DNA of 64,000 bases, from contig CAMNFS010000002.1 in assembly GCA_946537255.1 (NCBI GenBank), forward strand, positions 27,713-91,712, read 5' to 3'. This document shows positions 21,133 through 34,226 of the stretch, in pieces. Every line of letters begins with the position of its first letter. Within the stretch, counting starts at the first letter, position 1. The position numbers and the translations under genes are program-made. The notes under the pieces are model-generated. The model did no database searches. It was not told the DNA's origin and saw nothing but the letters and a program-made list of their open reading frames with translations. Origin of the DNA: an uncultured Erysipelotrichaceae bacterium (lineage in GTDB: Bacteria > Bacillota_I > Bacilli_A > Erysipelotrichales > Erysipelotrichaceae).

Positions 21133-22791
21133 ATGCGCAGTGATAATGTGACAAAAGGACCGGAACGGGCGCCCAACCGGAGTCTGTTCTATGCCCTTGG
21201 GTATACCAGGGAGGATCTGGAAAAACCACTGATCGCGGTAGTATCCGCGCACAGTGATATTGTTCCGGGTCATATGAATCTTGACAAGCTGACCGAAGCG
21301 GTCAAAGCCGGCATTGAAGCCGCTGGCGGAACCCCGTTCATGGTTCCGGCCATTGGTGTATGTGACGGGATCGCGATGGGACATATCGGCATGAAGTATT
21401 CGCTTGCCAGCCGTGAGCTGATTGCGGACAGCACCGAAACCATGGTCATGGCGCATCAGTTTGACGGTGCGGTACTGATTCCCAACTGCGATAAGATCGT
21501 ACCGGGCATGGTCATGGCGGCAGTACGCATGAATATTCCTGCCGTTGTCTGTTCGGGCGGACCGATGCTGGCAGGAAGATACGATGGAGAGGAAGTCAGC
21601 CTTTCCAAGATGTTTGAAGCGGTCGGTGCCTACAAGGCAGGCATGATCAGTGATGAGAAACTGGAGGAATGCACGCAGAACTGCTGTCCTGGCTGCGGTT
21701 CCTGTTCCGGCATGTATACTGCCAACAGCATGAACTGCCTGTGCGAGGCAATCGGAATTGCGCTGCCTGGAAACGGAACCATCCCGGCAGTCTACGCGAA
21801 GCGTCTGCAGCTTGGCAGACTGTCCGGTGCGGCGATCATGAACATGGTCAGAAACAACATTACGGCCCGTGACATCATCAACGAGCGCAGCATCCGCAAC
21901 GCTCTGACCTGCGACATGGCGCTTGGATGCAGCACCAATACCGTGCTCCATCTGCTTGCGATTGCCAAGGAAGCGGGGATTGAAATGGATCTCAATCTGT
22001 TCAATGAGATCAGTGCCAGAACCCCGAATCTCTGTCATCTTGCCCCGGCGGGACCGACGCATATGCCGGATCTCTATGCGGCAGGCGGCATTCCGGCCGT
22101 ACAGGCGGAACTCGCGAAAAAGAATCTCCTGGATCTTGACTGCATGACCGTAACCGGCATGACAGTCGGAGAGAATATTCAGGGCGCGAAGGTGCTCAAC
22201 ACCAACGCGATCCGTCCGATTGAAAGTCCGTACAGTGAAACCGGCGGACTGCAGATTCTGTTTGGAAATATCGCGCCGGATGGCTGTGTGGTAAAGCGCA
22301 GCGCAGTTGCGGCGGAGATGCTTGTTCATGAAGGCCCGGCGAGAGTCTTCAATTCCGAGGACGACGCGATTGCGGCAATCTATGACGGCAGAATTGTTCC
22401 GGGAGATGTTGTTGTGATCCGTTATGAAGGACCGATGGGCGGTCCGGGCATGCGGGAGATGCTGAACCCGACCAGCGCGCTGGCAGGGATGAAGCTCGAT
22501 ACCACCGTGGCTTTGATTACGGATGGGCGCTTCTCCGGCGCAAGCCGCGGAGCTGCCATCGGACATGTCTGTCCGGAAGCCTGCGCCGGCGGACCGATCG
22601 GTCTTGTGGAAGAGGGAGATATCATTGCCATTGATATTCCCAATGCGTCTGTAAACGTGAAGGTCAGTGATGAAGAACTCGCTGCCCGCAAGGCGGCATG
22701 GGTGAAGCCGGAACCGAATATCACCACCGGATGGCTCGGCAGATACGCTAAACTCGTTGACGGTGCGAATCACGGCGCGGTCATGAAATAG
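21133..22791 (+). CDS. ilvD: dihydroxy-acid dehydratase
   Basis: [72 protein letters not shown]. Confidence 0.97.
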   Translation: MRSDNVTKGPERAPNRSLFYALGYTREDLEKPLIAVVSAHSDIVPGHMNLDKLTEAVKAGIEAAGGTPFMVPAIGVCDGIAMGHIGMKYSLASRELIADSTETMVMAHQFDGAVLIPNCDKIVPGMVMAAVRMNIPAVVCSGGPMLAGRYDGEEVSLSKMFEAVGAYKAGMISDEKLEECTQNCCPGCGSCSGMYTANSMNCLCEAIGIALPGNGTIPAVYAKRLQLGRLSGAAIMNMVRNNITARDIINERSIRNALTCDMALGCSTNTVLHLLAIAKEAGIEMDLNLFNEISARTPNLCHLAPAGPTHMPDLYAAGGIPAVQAELAKKNLLDLDCMTVTGMTVGENIQGAKVLNTNAIRPIESPYSETGGLQILFGNIAPDGCVVKRSAVAAEMLVHEGPARVFNSEDDAIAAIYDGRIVPGDVVVIRYEGPMGGPGMREMLNPTSALAGMKLDTTVALITDGRFSGASRGAAIGHVCPEACAGGPIGLVEEGDIIAIDIPNASVNVKVSDEELAARKAAWVKPEPNITTGWLGRYAKLVDGANHGAVMK

Positions 22792-22807
22792 GAAAAGGAG
22801 ACAGGAG

Positions 22808-23884
22808 ATGCTTGATATCAAGTTTATTGAAGCGGAATCACTGAAGGAAAAACCAAAAGATGAAACCAAGCTCGGCTTTGGAAAAATCTTCACGGACTAT
22901 ATGTTCCTGATGGATTATGACAAGGGCGTCGGATGGCATGATCCGAGAATTGAACCCTATCATCCGTTCTCGATCGCTCCGGGCTGCGTCATTCTGCATT
23001 ACGCTCAGGAAGTGTTTGAGGGTCTGAAGGCTTACCGCACCGCGGATGGAACCATTCAGCTGTTCCGCCCGGACTGCAATGCGTCCCGTATGGTAGACAG
23101 CTGCGAAAGACTGTGCATACCGAGTGTGGATCCTGAAGACTTCGTACAGGCGGTCAAGGCTCTTGTGGAAGTGGAAAAGGACTGGGTACCTCATGCCGAA
23201 GGCGCCAGCCTCTATATCCGGCCGTTCATCTTTGCGACCATGGAGCAGCTGGGCGTACACGCAAGTTCCAGTTATACCTTCTGCATCATTCTTTCTCCAT
23301 CCGGTGCTTATTACGCAACCGGGCTCGCACCGGTCCGCATCTATGTTGAGGATGAGTATATCCGTGCCGCGCCTGGTCTTACCGGTTTTGCGAAATGCGG
23401 CGGAAACTACGCCGCTTCCATCAAGTCCGGCGAACTTGCGGAAGAACTCGGGTATTCTCAGGTGCTCTGGCTGGATGGCGTGGAACACAAGTATGTGGAA
23501 GAAGTCGGATCCATGAACATCTTCTTCAAGATTGACGGAAAGATTTATACCGCACCGTGTGTCGGCACCGTGCTTCCGGGTGTTACCCGCCGTTCCATCA
23601 TTGAACTGTGCCGGGACTGGGGGTATGAAGTCATCGAAGGAAAAATTGCGATTGAGGATATCATGAAGGCCGGTCATGAAGGCAGGCTGGAAGAGGTATT
23701 CGGATCCGGTACGGCGGCGGTAGTGTCACCGGTCAAGGAACTGAAGTACATGGATGACACAATCATTATCGGAGATGGCAACATCGGCAGCTTCACCCAG
23801 AAACTGTACGATACAATGACCGGCATGCAGTGGGGCAGAATTCCCGATACCAAGGGATGGATTGTTCCCGTCTGCAAAGCCTGA
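22808..23884 (+). CDS. ilvE: branched-chain amino acid aminotransferase
   Basis: LHYAQEVFEGLKAYRTADGTIQLFRPDCNASRM; EVGSMNIFFK; VFGSGTAAVVSPV. Confidence 0.96.
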   Translation: MLDIKFIEAESLKEKPKDETKLGFGKIFTDYMFLMDYDKGVGWHDPRIEPYHPFSIAPGCVILHYAQEVFEGLKAYRTADGTIQLFRPDCNASRMVDSCERLCIPSVDPEDFVQAVKALVEVEKDWVPHAEGASLYIRPFIFATMEQLGVHASSSYTFCIILSPSGAYYATGLAPVRIYVEDEYIRAAPGLTGFAKCGGNYAASIKSGELAEELGYSQVLWLDGVEHKYVEEVGSMNIFFKIDGKIYTAPCVGTVLPGVTRRSIIELCRDWGYEVIEGKIAIEDIMKAGHEGRLEEVFGSGTAAVVSPVKELKYMDDTIIIGDGNIGSFTQKLYDTMTGMQWGRIPDTKGWIVPVCKA

Positions 23885-23893
23885 ACACTGTTT

Positions 23894-23935
23894 TTGAAAA
23901 AGTATCTCTTTCGAAAAGGGATACTTTTTTCTTTT
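23894..23935 (+). terminator. terminator of the ilvBNCDE operon
   Basis: AAAAAGTATCtctttcgaaaagGGATACTTTTTTC. Confidence 0.85.
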
Positions 23936-24037
23936 GCGTCACAGGGAAAGCAGCCGGGATGGAGAAAAATCTCATATTCTCCCTGAGAGAATATGAGGCT
24001 TTGGACAATATGAGAAGGAATGCTGAATATATGCTGC

Positions 24038-25270
24038 TTACTTTCTGAAAGCTGAATGACAGTAGGAACCGGGCGTCATGCCGTATTTCTTTTTGAACAG
24101 CTCGATGAAGTGGGAGTGAGAAGAAAATCCCAGCATGATGTAAATATCAGAGGACTTCAGATTTTTCTGCTGAAGGAGACTGACCGCTTCCTTCAGTTTT
24201 TCTTCCGTTATGAAGGACTGCAGAGACTGATGCATGTCTTTTTTGAAAACAGCGGAAAGGGTATTGCGGTTGACGGGAATGAGGGAGGCAATTTTCTGTA
24301 CGGTCAGCGGCTCGAACAGATGGCTGCGCACATATTGTATGGCTTTGCGTGTATAGACAGAGTAACCCTTCAGGGCGCTTGCCTCATGCACTTTGTCACA
24401 GAGTGTCTCAAGCACATGGCGCGTGAAACGTTCGATTTCCATCGGGCTGTACATGTGATCCAGTTCCCGGCACCAGGACTCGGAAACCGTGAGCGTGTAG
24501 TCAGGATCCGTACCGTTGGAGAGAGCGATTTCCATCATCTGCCTGAGACGGACGACAAATTCATATTTGATCTGCTGCAGGGGGTCTTCTGAGAATGAGC
24601 CGGCAGATCCGTTGTGGGGACTGCGTATGGCAAGATCCAGCATTGCTCTGTCACCGCTGGCAATCGCATGGGCAATGCCGGAATAGTAGGATTCTGAGAT
24701 GTGAGGAAACGGCTCACTTGGATAAGGATCCGAATCGGAAAGAATATGCAGGTCTTCATGCGGTATGATATTCAGCAGTTCGTAAATACGGTAATACTGC
24801 AGATCCGGCGCGAATGATCCGACACAGAGGTATTTTGCCATTGACGCAAAGGAAGCCAGCTGATGCCGGGAGAGAATGGGCTGTCTTCGCAGCAGGGTGT
24901 AATACCATGCGAGCCTCTTTTCCTTGATCGTATAATCTACAATGCGCGTGTCAAAGGAACCGTTTCTGGAAGAGAGAACCGGCTCACTCAAAAGAAAACC
25001 GGTCTCATCCAGCCGTACGATCACAACGCTGCAGAACTGACCGGTTTCAACCATAGCGGTACTTGTCCATGGCTGCTGGTTCTGCAGCGTTGAAAGAGCC
25101 GGTATGAGAATTCCTTCCCTGCCGCAGTCTGATAATTCCGGCGGAAAGGAAAGAAGCACTTCATCGTTCAGAGTGTGGATCTGAAAAGAGATTCCCGTCG
25201 TGAGATAGAGAGTTTCCAGAGCAGTTTTCTTCTGGACAGTCAGATTCAGTGTTTTAACAGCCATATTCAT
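24038..25270 (-). CDS. AraC-family transcriptional regulator
   Basis: C-terminal two-HTH AraC domain: AIQYVRSHLFEPLTVQKIASLIPVNRNTLSAVFKKDMHQSLQSFI...MLGFSSHSHFIELFKKKYGMTPGSY. Confidence 0.92.
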   Translation of the reverse strand: MNMAVKTLNLTVQKKTALETLYLTTGISFQIHTLNDEVLLSFPPELSDCGREGILIPALSTLQNQQPWTSTAMVETGQFCSVVIVRLDETGFLLSEPVLSSRNGSFDTRIVDYTIKEKRLAWYYTLLRRQPILSRHQLASFASMAKYLCVGSFAPDLQYYRIYELLNIIPHEDLHILSDSDPYPSEPFPHISESYYSGIAHAIASGDRAMLDLAIRSPHNGSAGSFSEDPLQQIKYEFVVRLRQMMEIALSNGTDPDYTLTVSESWCRELDHMYSPMEIERFTRHVLETLCDKVHEASALKGYSVYTRKAIQYVRSHLFEPLTVQKIASLIPVNRNTLSAVFKKDMHQSLQSFITEEKLKEAVSLLQQKNLKSSDIYIMLGFSSHSHFIELFKKKYGMTPGSYCHSAFRK

Positions 25271-25274
25271 TACC

Positions 25275-25288
25275 TGGAAATGATTGCA
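25275..25288. promoter_or_regulatory. cre-like (CcpA) site candidate
   Basis: TGGAAATGATTGCA compared with WTGNAANCGNWNNCAW, one core mismatch; located in the AraC/PTS divergent region. Confidence 0.35.
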
Positions 25289-25393
25289 AATCTGATATTA
25301 TATTAGCATTTCAGACAGTCCTGAGACTTTTTAATTTGCTAAGATATTTCCATAAATACGCGTATTCATCATTTGAAATCTGGAACAGGGTGT

Positions 25394-25428
25394 GATTCTG
25401 TCTTTTTCTTTCGACGGAAAACAGAATC
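25394..25428 (+). promoter_or_regulatory. strong leader hairpin upstream of PTS gene
   Basis: GATTCTGT...ACAGAATC 8-bp stem with further TTTTC/GAAAA pairing. Confidence 0.5.
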
Positions 25429-25477
25429 CCATCATCCCGGTATTTTTTGTCTATGGAGAGAAAGGAAGGAGATAAAA

Positions 25478-28346
<2,869 letters not shown>

Positions 28347-28363
28347 GAAGGAGATCAAACGAC

Positions 28364-28876
28364 ATGGGATTCTTTGACAAGCTGTTCAAGAAGGAAGAAG
28401 AGATCAGTCTTCCCCCGGTTGAAGTCGGTGATGATGCGATTGTTGCGGTTGCGGATGGACAGATGATTGACGTAGCAAAGGTATCTGATCCGGTATTTGC
28501 GGAAAAGATGATGGGTGACAGCACGGCATTCAGCTATGATGGCGGAAAAGTCGTTCTCTGTGCTCCGGCGAACGGAACTCTGTCAGTCTTATTTCCGACC
28601 GGCCATGCATTCGGGATTACCAGAAGTGACGGAGTTGAACTGCTGGTGCACTGTGGTGTCAACACGGTGGAAGCCAAGGGAGATGGCTTCCGCCTGCTGA
28701 ATAAAAAACAGGGAGACACAGTCAAGGCAGGAGATCCGATTGTAGAAGCAGATATCGGGAAATTATCCGCAAAGTACGACATGAGCACAATGCTTATCAT
28801 CACAAATCCAAATGGAAAGGAATTCCATTTCCTGGAACCGCAGCCGGTAAAGCGCGGCCAGAGCGTCATTCAGTAA
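28364..28876 (+). CDS. PTS glucose-type EIIA
   Basis: GTLSVLFPTGHAFGITRSDGVELLVHCGVNTVEAKGDGF. Confidence 0.95.
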   Translation: MGFFDKLFKKEEEISLPPVEVGDDAIVAVADGQMIDVAKVSDPVFAEKMMGDSTAFSYDGGKVVLCAPANGTLSVLFPTGHAFGITRSDGVELLVHCGVNTVEAKGDGFRLLNKKQGDTVKAGDPIVEADIGKLSAKYDMSTMLIITNPNGKEFHFLEPQPVKRGQSVIQ

Positions 28877-28900
28877 AGAATTCAAAACTGTTATTATCCG

Positions 28901-28936
28901 GAAAAGAGGGTAGATACAATTGCTTACCCTCTTTTC
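28901..28936 (+). terminator. terminator of the PTS/GH1 operon
   Basis: AAAAGAGGGTAgatacaattgcTTACCCTCTTTTC. Confidence 0.85.
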
Positions 28937-29096
28937 ATTGGGTTCTGAAAGCCCATGCCCGCATGTTTGAAAAGGGATGTTTTTTCGTAAGAGGAGTCTG
29001 ATGCAGAGATCGAAACAGTAAAAAAATGCGTTCGCCAATGCGATTTCTGAAGCGTTTGAAGGCATTGGGAAATGATTCGGGTTATAATTTCCGGGT

Positions 29097-29702
29097 ATGA
29101 AGAAGCCGATTCTATATATGCCGATTGGACTGCCTGGCAGCGGGAAAAGCACATATCTTTCCAGGATCGCGGATATTGTTATTGTTTCCGGAGACGGAAT
29201 CCGCCGGGCCATGTTCGGTGATGAAGGAATACAGTACACTGATACATGGCTGAAGGCACTGTGTTATGACCCTTCCAGGATGTCGGAAAATCAGAAAAAA
29301 TCTGCCTGCAGTGAGGTGGTGTGGACGATTGTTGACAAGCGGATCATCCAGCTTCTGAAAAGCGGGAAAAGTGTCGGCTATGATGGTATCAATACGGACG
29401 AGACATTACGCCGCGCCGCCATCCGCCGCTTTCAGCCGTTTGCGGATATTCACGGGCTCTATTTTAAGGTGGATCCGGCTGTCTGTCTGGAGCGGAACCG
29501 AAACCGGAAGCGGCAGGTCGAGGAAGAATGGCTCAAAGGGCTGGCATCGCACATTGCGATTCCAAAGCTCATGGAGGGATTTCAGATCATCGATGTGATT
29601 GATGAAAACGGTGCGGTGATCCAGAGGCTTGACGGAACATCGGATGAGGACCGCACGGGAAATAAGGATTTTGGAAAAGGAAGTATGAAAAATGATCTAT
29701 GA
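29097..29702 (+). CDS. P-loop kinase (AAA / polynucleotide-kinase-like)
   Basis: MPIGLPGSGKSTYLSRI Walker A; SGDGIRRAMFGDE; RNRNRKRQVEEEW lid-like segment. Confidence 0.8.
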   Translation: MKKPILYMPIGLPGSGKSTYLSRIADIVIVSGDGIRRAMFGDEGIQYTDTWLKALCYDPSRMSENQKKSACSEVVWTIVDKRIIQLLKSGKSVGYDGINTDETLRRAAIRRFQPFADIHGLYFKVDPAVCLERNRNRKRQVEEEWLKGLASHIAIPKLMEGFQIIDVIDENGAVIQRLDGTSDEDRTGNKDFGKGSMKNDL

Positions 29703-30621
29703 AAATATACTCGAAGCAGTAGGACACACACCTTTGATCCGTCTGAATCATATGGTGGAAGAAGAAAGTGCACAGGTGCTGGTGAAGATGGAAGGCCTGA
29801 ATGTCGGGGGTTCCATCAAGACAAGAACCGCGCTGAATATGATTCTTGAAGCTGAGAAAAAAGGACTGGTTCATCCGGATTCCATTATTGTGGAGCCGAC
29901 CAGCGGAAATCAGGGCATCGGCCTGGCACTGGTTGGGGCGGTAAAGGGATACCGGACGATTATCATCATGCCGGACTCTGTCAGTGTGGAGCGCCGCAAG
30001 CTGGTCTGCCATTATGGCGCTGAGGTGATACTGATTCATGACGACGGAGATATCGGAAAATGCATGGATGAATGTCTGCAGACAGCGCTGAGAATGCAGA
30101 AAGAAGATCCGAAGGTATTTGTGCCGCAGCAGTTTGCCAATCCGGATAACAAACTTGCCCAGTACAGATTTACGGCAGCGGAAATTCTGGAGGATGTGAA
30201 CGGCCCGATAGACGGTTTCTGCAGCGGCATCGGCACCGGCGGCACGATCAGCGGGATCGGTGAAGCCCTGAAGGAAAAAAATCCGCAGATTGAAATCTGG
30301 GCAGTTGAACCGGAAAACGCCGCGATTCTTGCGGGCGGAAACATCGGTACGCATCTGCAGATGGGAATCGGCGACGGTATTATTCCGGATATTCTGAATA
30401 TGGAGATCTACAATGATATCTGTATCATTTCCGATGAGGATGCCCTGGAAACTTCCAGACGTCTTGCCAGAGAAGAGGGACTCATGTGCGGTATCTCCAG
30501 CGGAACCAATGTCGCGGCGGCACTGCGGCTGGCAAAGAAGCTTGGAAAAGGCAAAACGGTTGTCACCGTGCTTCCGGATACCGCGGAGCGGTATTTTTCC
30601 ACCCCGCTGTTTCTGGATTGA
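29692..30621 (+). CDS. PLP-dependent cysteine synthase/CysK-like enzyme (atypical substrate loop TSGNQG)
   Basis: VGHTPLIRLNHM, GGSIKTRTALNM, EPTSGNQGIGLAL, GIGTGGTISGIGEAL, SSGTNVAAAL. Confidence 0.85.
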   Translation: MIYENILEAVGHTPLIRLNHMVEEESAQVLVKMEGLNVGGSIKTRTALNMILEAEKKGLVHPDSIIVEPTSGNQGIGLALVGAVKGYRTIIIMPDSVSVERRKLVCHYGAEVILIHDDGDIGKCMDECLQTALRMQKEDPKVFVPQQFANPDNKLAQYRFTAAEILEDVNGPIDGFCSGIGTGGTISGIGEALKEKNPQIEIWAVEPENAAILAGGNIGTHLQMGIGDGIIPDILNMEIYNDICIISDEDALETSRRLAREEGLMCGISSGTNVAAALRLAKKLGKGKTVVTVLPDTAERYFSTPLFLD

Positions 30622-30747
30622 CGGACATTCTGAAAGAGCGGAAGGGTGCTTTCTTTCCGCATGGATGAAAAGAAACAAACGGTGTAAAAATACAAATTAC
30701 ATGACAGAAAACAACCGGGGACAGATAAAAAGAAGTAGAATATAAGC

Positions 30748-31518
30748 ATGGATGCGTTCAGGGAATACAAAGGAAAGATTATTACGATTATCGTGCTGAT
30801 CATAGCGATTGTGATCGGCCTTATTATATTGAATCTCAAAAGCTGCGCAGGCAGAAAAAAGCCTGAGCCGACTCCCACTCCGACTCCGGAAGTGACTGCA
30901 GAGCCGCTGCCGACGGTGGAACCGGAACCAACCCCGGAGCCGACTCCGGAGGTGGATCTTACTTCAGATGAATCCATCACCCGGTATATTTCTCAGAAAT
31001 ATCCGATATCCGAGTCGTATGTGCCGTCTGATCTGCGAACGGTCAATGTTCATGTCTCAAAGCCGCAGCAACTGCGTTCGGAAGCCGCGGACAAACTGGA
31101 AGAGATGTTCAAGGCCGCCATTGACGACAGAATCTATCTGAAACTTGCCAGCGGGTACCGTTCCTACCGGGAACAGGCGGATCTGCACAGCTACTATACC
31201 CAGACAAGAGGCGCATACTATGCCTCCATCGTAGATGATCATCCCGGCGCAAGTGAACATCAGCTTGGCCTTGCGGCGGATATCGGATGCTGGAACGGTG
31301 CCTGTGAACTGAGCTACTGCTTTACGAACTATCCGGATTATACCTGGCTGAAGGAAAACTCCTGGAAATACGGATGGATCGAACGGTATCCGGAAGGAAC
31401 GCAGTCACTGACCGGGATGGCATACAGCCCATGGCATTACCGCTATGTGGGAATTGATGAAGCCGCGAAGATTCACGAAAGCGGCAAGATCATGGAACAG
31501 TATTACAACATTCAGTAA
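30748..31518 (+). CDS. D-alanyl-D-alanine carboxypeptidase, VanY family, membrane-anchored with Pro/Glu/Thr linker
   Basis: N-terminal TM; KPEPTPTPTPEVTAEPLPTVEPEPTPEPTPEVD; LKLASGYRSYREQADLH, HPGASEHQLGLAADIG, EPWHYRYVG-like SPWHYRYVG. Confidence 0.92.
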   Translation: MDAFREYKGKIITIIVLIIAIVIGLIILNLKSCAGRKKPEPTPTPTPEVTAEPLPTVEPEPTPEPTPEVDLTSDESITRYISQKYPISESYVPSDLRTVNVHVSKPQQLRSEAADKLEEMFKAAIDDRIYLKLASGYRSYREQADLHSYYTQTRGAYYASIVDDHPGASEHQLGLAADIGCWNGACELSYCFTNYPDYTWLKENSWKYGWIERYPEGTQSLTGMAYSPWHYRYVGIDEAAKIHESGKIMEQYYNIQ

Positions 31519-31611
31519 ACGGAAAAGAAATCGCCTGGAAGATTTGGGTTTCATTCAGCAAAATCTGAACCGGAAGTCTCTGAAGTCCATGACCATACGA
31601 ACCTTATGAAC

Positions 31612-31639
31612 GGGGAACGGAAAGTTCTCCTTTCTTTTT
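31612..31639 (+). terminator. terminator of the VanY-like gene
   Basis: GGGGAACggaaaGTTCTCC followed by TTTCTTTTT. Confidence 0.65.
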
Positions 31640-31699
31640 CCTTCCCGGCCGGAGGCACAGCGGCATTGATCCACAGTCTCATTCCGGCATGATTCGCGG

Positions 31700-32107
31700 G
31701 CAGGGAAGAAAGCAGAGAACAGCAGAAACAGATTCAGATGTTAAGAAACAAGAGTCGGCTTAATGACCGGGGATCTGCGAAGAATGTGCATGGGGACTTC
31801 ATGATAATCGGAAGACATGCATGCAGATCGGAAATCAGGTGCGCCGGCAGATGAAACAGGATGCGCAGATCCGCCGGTTTGGATAATTGGGCAGGGAACC
31901 CTGCCTGCAGACTTCAGGTGCATCTGCTTCCATTTAAGGCTTCTCATACACAGCCGGCTTTCTGCCTGCGGCAGAATTTACAGGATCCGGTATCCTTCCT
32001 GCAATCTGCGTTTTCATGGAAGCACACTGCTGATCCATCATTGAATAGCCAGGCAGCAGAAACAGAATCAGTCATCACAATGCCCACCGGGATTTCGGGC
32101 TTTTTTT
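31700..32107 (+). ncRNA. candidate structured non-coding RNA (unrecognised)
   Basis: No convincing ORF; helices ACCGG-GGATCTGCG 31766-31779/CGCAGATCC-g-CCGGT 31864-31878, TGCTTCCAT 31925-31933/ATGGAAGCA 32016-32024, TTCTGCC 31960-31966/GGCAGAA 31970-31976, AGGAT/ATCCT 31982-31996; hairpin plus T7 at 32082-32107. 5' end is a guess. Confidence 0.45.
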
Positions 32108-32191
32108 GATCATGCGGGAGGTGCATGTAAGAACGGAGAAAGCAGCTTCTTTGTATTGGCATGCATGTTCATTTCCCGCTTTACTGAAATG

Positions 32192-32220
32192 AAAAAGGAC
32201 CTTCGAATCGCCGAAGGTCC
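32192..32220 (-). terminator. terminator of asnA
   Basis: GGACCTTCGgcgattCGAAGGTCCTTTTT on the minus strand. Confidence 0.85.
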
Positions 32221-32247
32221 GTATGAGAAAACCTGGATCATGTCTCT

Positions 32248-33258
32248 TCAGAGCAGAGGGATATTGTGCTTCGCGCAGGAATCGATCATTTCCTGAGGCC
32301 AGATGCTTGCCTGGACTTCCCCGATGTGTGCTTTGTTCAGCAGCAGCATGCAGAGCCGGCTCTGGCCGATTCCGCCGCCGATGGTAAACGGAAGTTCGCG
32401 GCGGAGGATCATCTGATGATAGGGAAGTGAGAGTCTTCCCTCACAGTGATTTGCCCGGCACTGGCTCTGGATGGATGCTTCGTTGACCCGGACACCCATG
32501 GAAGAGATTTCAAGAGCCAGAGACAGACTTGGCAGCCAGAACAGAAGATCGCCGTTCAGGTTCCAGTCATCATAGTCCGGAGCGCGGCCGTCATGAGGCC
32601 GTTTGGAACGGTTCAGCGGCCACCCGATCTGTTTGATGAAGACACAGCCCTTTTCCCGGGTGATTGCGGTTTCCCGATCCTTGACGGAAAGATCCGGATA
32701 GCGGTCCTCGAGTTCCTGACTGGTGATGAAATACACATCGTCGGCAAGATGGCAGACAGCCTGAGGATATTTGTACCATACCTCATGTTCCATATGCTTG
32801 ATGATTTTGAAGATTTCTCTGACGGTTTCTTCCAGCGTCTCTTCCGTACGTTCCTCTTCCGTAATCACCTTTTCCCAGTCCCACTGATCGACATAGGCAC
32901 TGTGGAGATTGTCGAGCAGTTCATCCCGGCGGATCGCATTCATATTGGTATAGAGGCCTTCGTGAACACCGAAGCCGTATTTCTTCAGGGCAAACCGCTT
33001 CCACTTGGCAAGCGACTGCACGACTTCAATTCTCTCTCCGCTCATTTCCTGCATTTCAAAGGAAACCGGACGTTCAATGCCATTGAGATCATCATTCAGA
33101 CCGCTCTTTCTGGTGACAAACAGCGGTGCGCTGATCCGGGAAAGGTTCATTTCCTTTCCGAATTCCTTCTGGAAGGTATCGCGGATGTATTTTATGGCCT
33201 CCTGCGTCTCACGCACGGAGAGAATCGGATCGTATCCCTTTGGAAGAGTGAGCTTCAT
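32248..33258 (-). CDS. asnA: aspartate--ammonia ligase
   Basis: [61 protein letters not shown]. Confidence 0.97.
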   Translation of the reverse strand: MKLTLPKGYDPILSVRETQEAIKYIRDTFQKEFGKEMNLSRISAPLFVTRKSGLNDDLNGIERPVSFEMQEMSGERIEVVQSLAKWKRFALKKYGFGVHEGLYTNMNAIRRDELLDNLHSAYVDQWDWEKVITEEERTEETLEETVREIFKIIKHMEHEVWYKYPQAVCHLADDVYFITSQELEDRYPDLSVKDRETAITREKGCVFIKQIGWPLNRSKRPHDGRAPDYDDWNLNGDLLFWLPSLSLALEISSMGVRVNEASIQSQCRANHCEGRLSLPYHQMILRRELPFTIGGGIGQSRLCMLLLNKAHIGEVQASIWPQEMIDSCAKHNIPLL

Positions 33259-33460
33259 ATGAAATCCCCCTTTAAACTGACAGACACTATTTTAATCATT
33301 CAGACCTCGAAAAGGAATGTCTGTTATTATGATTTTGAAAATTATTATGAAAAATAATGCGGTTTTTCTGTAACATTTTCATTCCGCTGCTGGTTTTCCT
33401 TCTCTGACATGTCCATGCCAGTATGGAAGAGGGGAAATGTAATTCTGAGGACCATTCGAT

Positions 33461-34165
33461 ATGCAAAAGCCATCATTATGGGAACGTCTGCAGTACTGGT
33501 TTGACAATCCGATGGAAAAGAGATCAGGAAATCTGATTTCTCTGCTTCAACGCACAGGAAGAAGATCAAAAAGCGTGTTCCGGCATCTTGTCTGAACTGT
33601 CTGTCCGGTATGAGGAAACAGATCTTCTGGATGAAGAGGCGATGAAGGAGATTGTGAAGAAATACTGGCATGTGGTGATTCTGAGCCCGCAGTCCGGTGA
33701 GGATGAAAAGGATGACATGAAGACTGCGCTTGAGCTGCTTCGGCTGCGGGATCTTCGCGCCCGGCATGGACTGCGGTTCAATATCACAGCCTCGATGGAG
33801 AAGGGGAGAAATCAGCAGCTGGTGGTCAGTGATGACCATACGGATTTTGTGGCAGCCTCCAATCTCTCCGCGCTGTTTCTTGCCCAGATGGCTGAGAATC
33901 CCCAGCTGCATCCGATGTTTTCCGAGCTCTTGTCCAATGAGGGAAATGAAATTCTGCTGATGAAGGCAAAGCAGTGAACGCGGAAGGAGAAATGACCGTA
34001 AAGGATCTCAGAAAGGCAGCGCCCAGACACCATTTCATCCTGCTTGGATATCGGACGGAAGAAAACGCGTGTGTCTTCAATCCATATCTTTCCGACAGAC
34101 TGACTCTGAACAAAGATCAGTATCTGATTCTGATCGGACCAGGGCTCTCTTCTGCATACATATGA
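33461..34165 (+). pseudogene. decayed CASTOR/POLLUX/SYM8-like ion channel (RCK/TrkA-N-type) remnant
   Basis: N-terminal fragment MQKPSLWERLQYWFDNPMEKRSGNLISLLQ ends at a stop (33593-33595); another frame gives SVRYEETDLLDEEAMKEIVKKYWHVVILSPQSGEDEKDDMKTALELLRLRDLR... to 33977; a third segment gives KAAPRHHFILLGYRTEENACVFNPYLSDRLTLNKDQYLILIG to 34165. Channel core missing. Confidence 0.6.
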
Positions 34166-34226
34166 AAGAGGGATAAGGAAAAGCAGCGGAAATCCGGAAG
34201 GGATCCGCTGCTTTCAGGAACCGGCT

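Noticed and set aside
20179-22893. 904-aa ORF on the minus strand opposite ilvC and ilvD
   Set aside because: Antisense open frame over two confidently identified enzymes; composition (His/Arg/Asp-rich) is typical of codon-bias shadow ORFs.
30870-30955. Pro/Thr/Glu codon repeat in the VanY-like gene
   Set aside because: Ordinary low-complexity linker between membrane anchor and catalytic domain, not a genetic repeat element.
31817-32109. Short ORFs of 75-82 aa in the 31.8-32.1 kb region
   Set aside because: No RBS or family signature; Cys/Arg-rich random-looking peptides overlapping strong RNA helices and a terminator.
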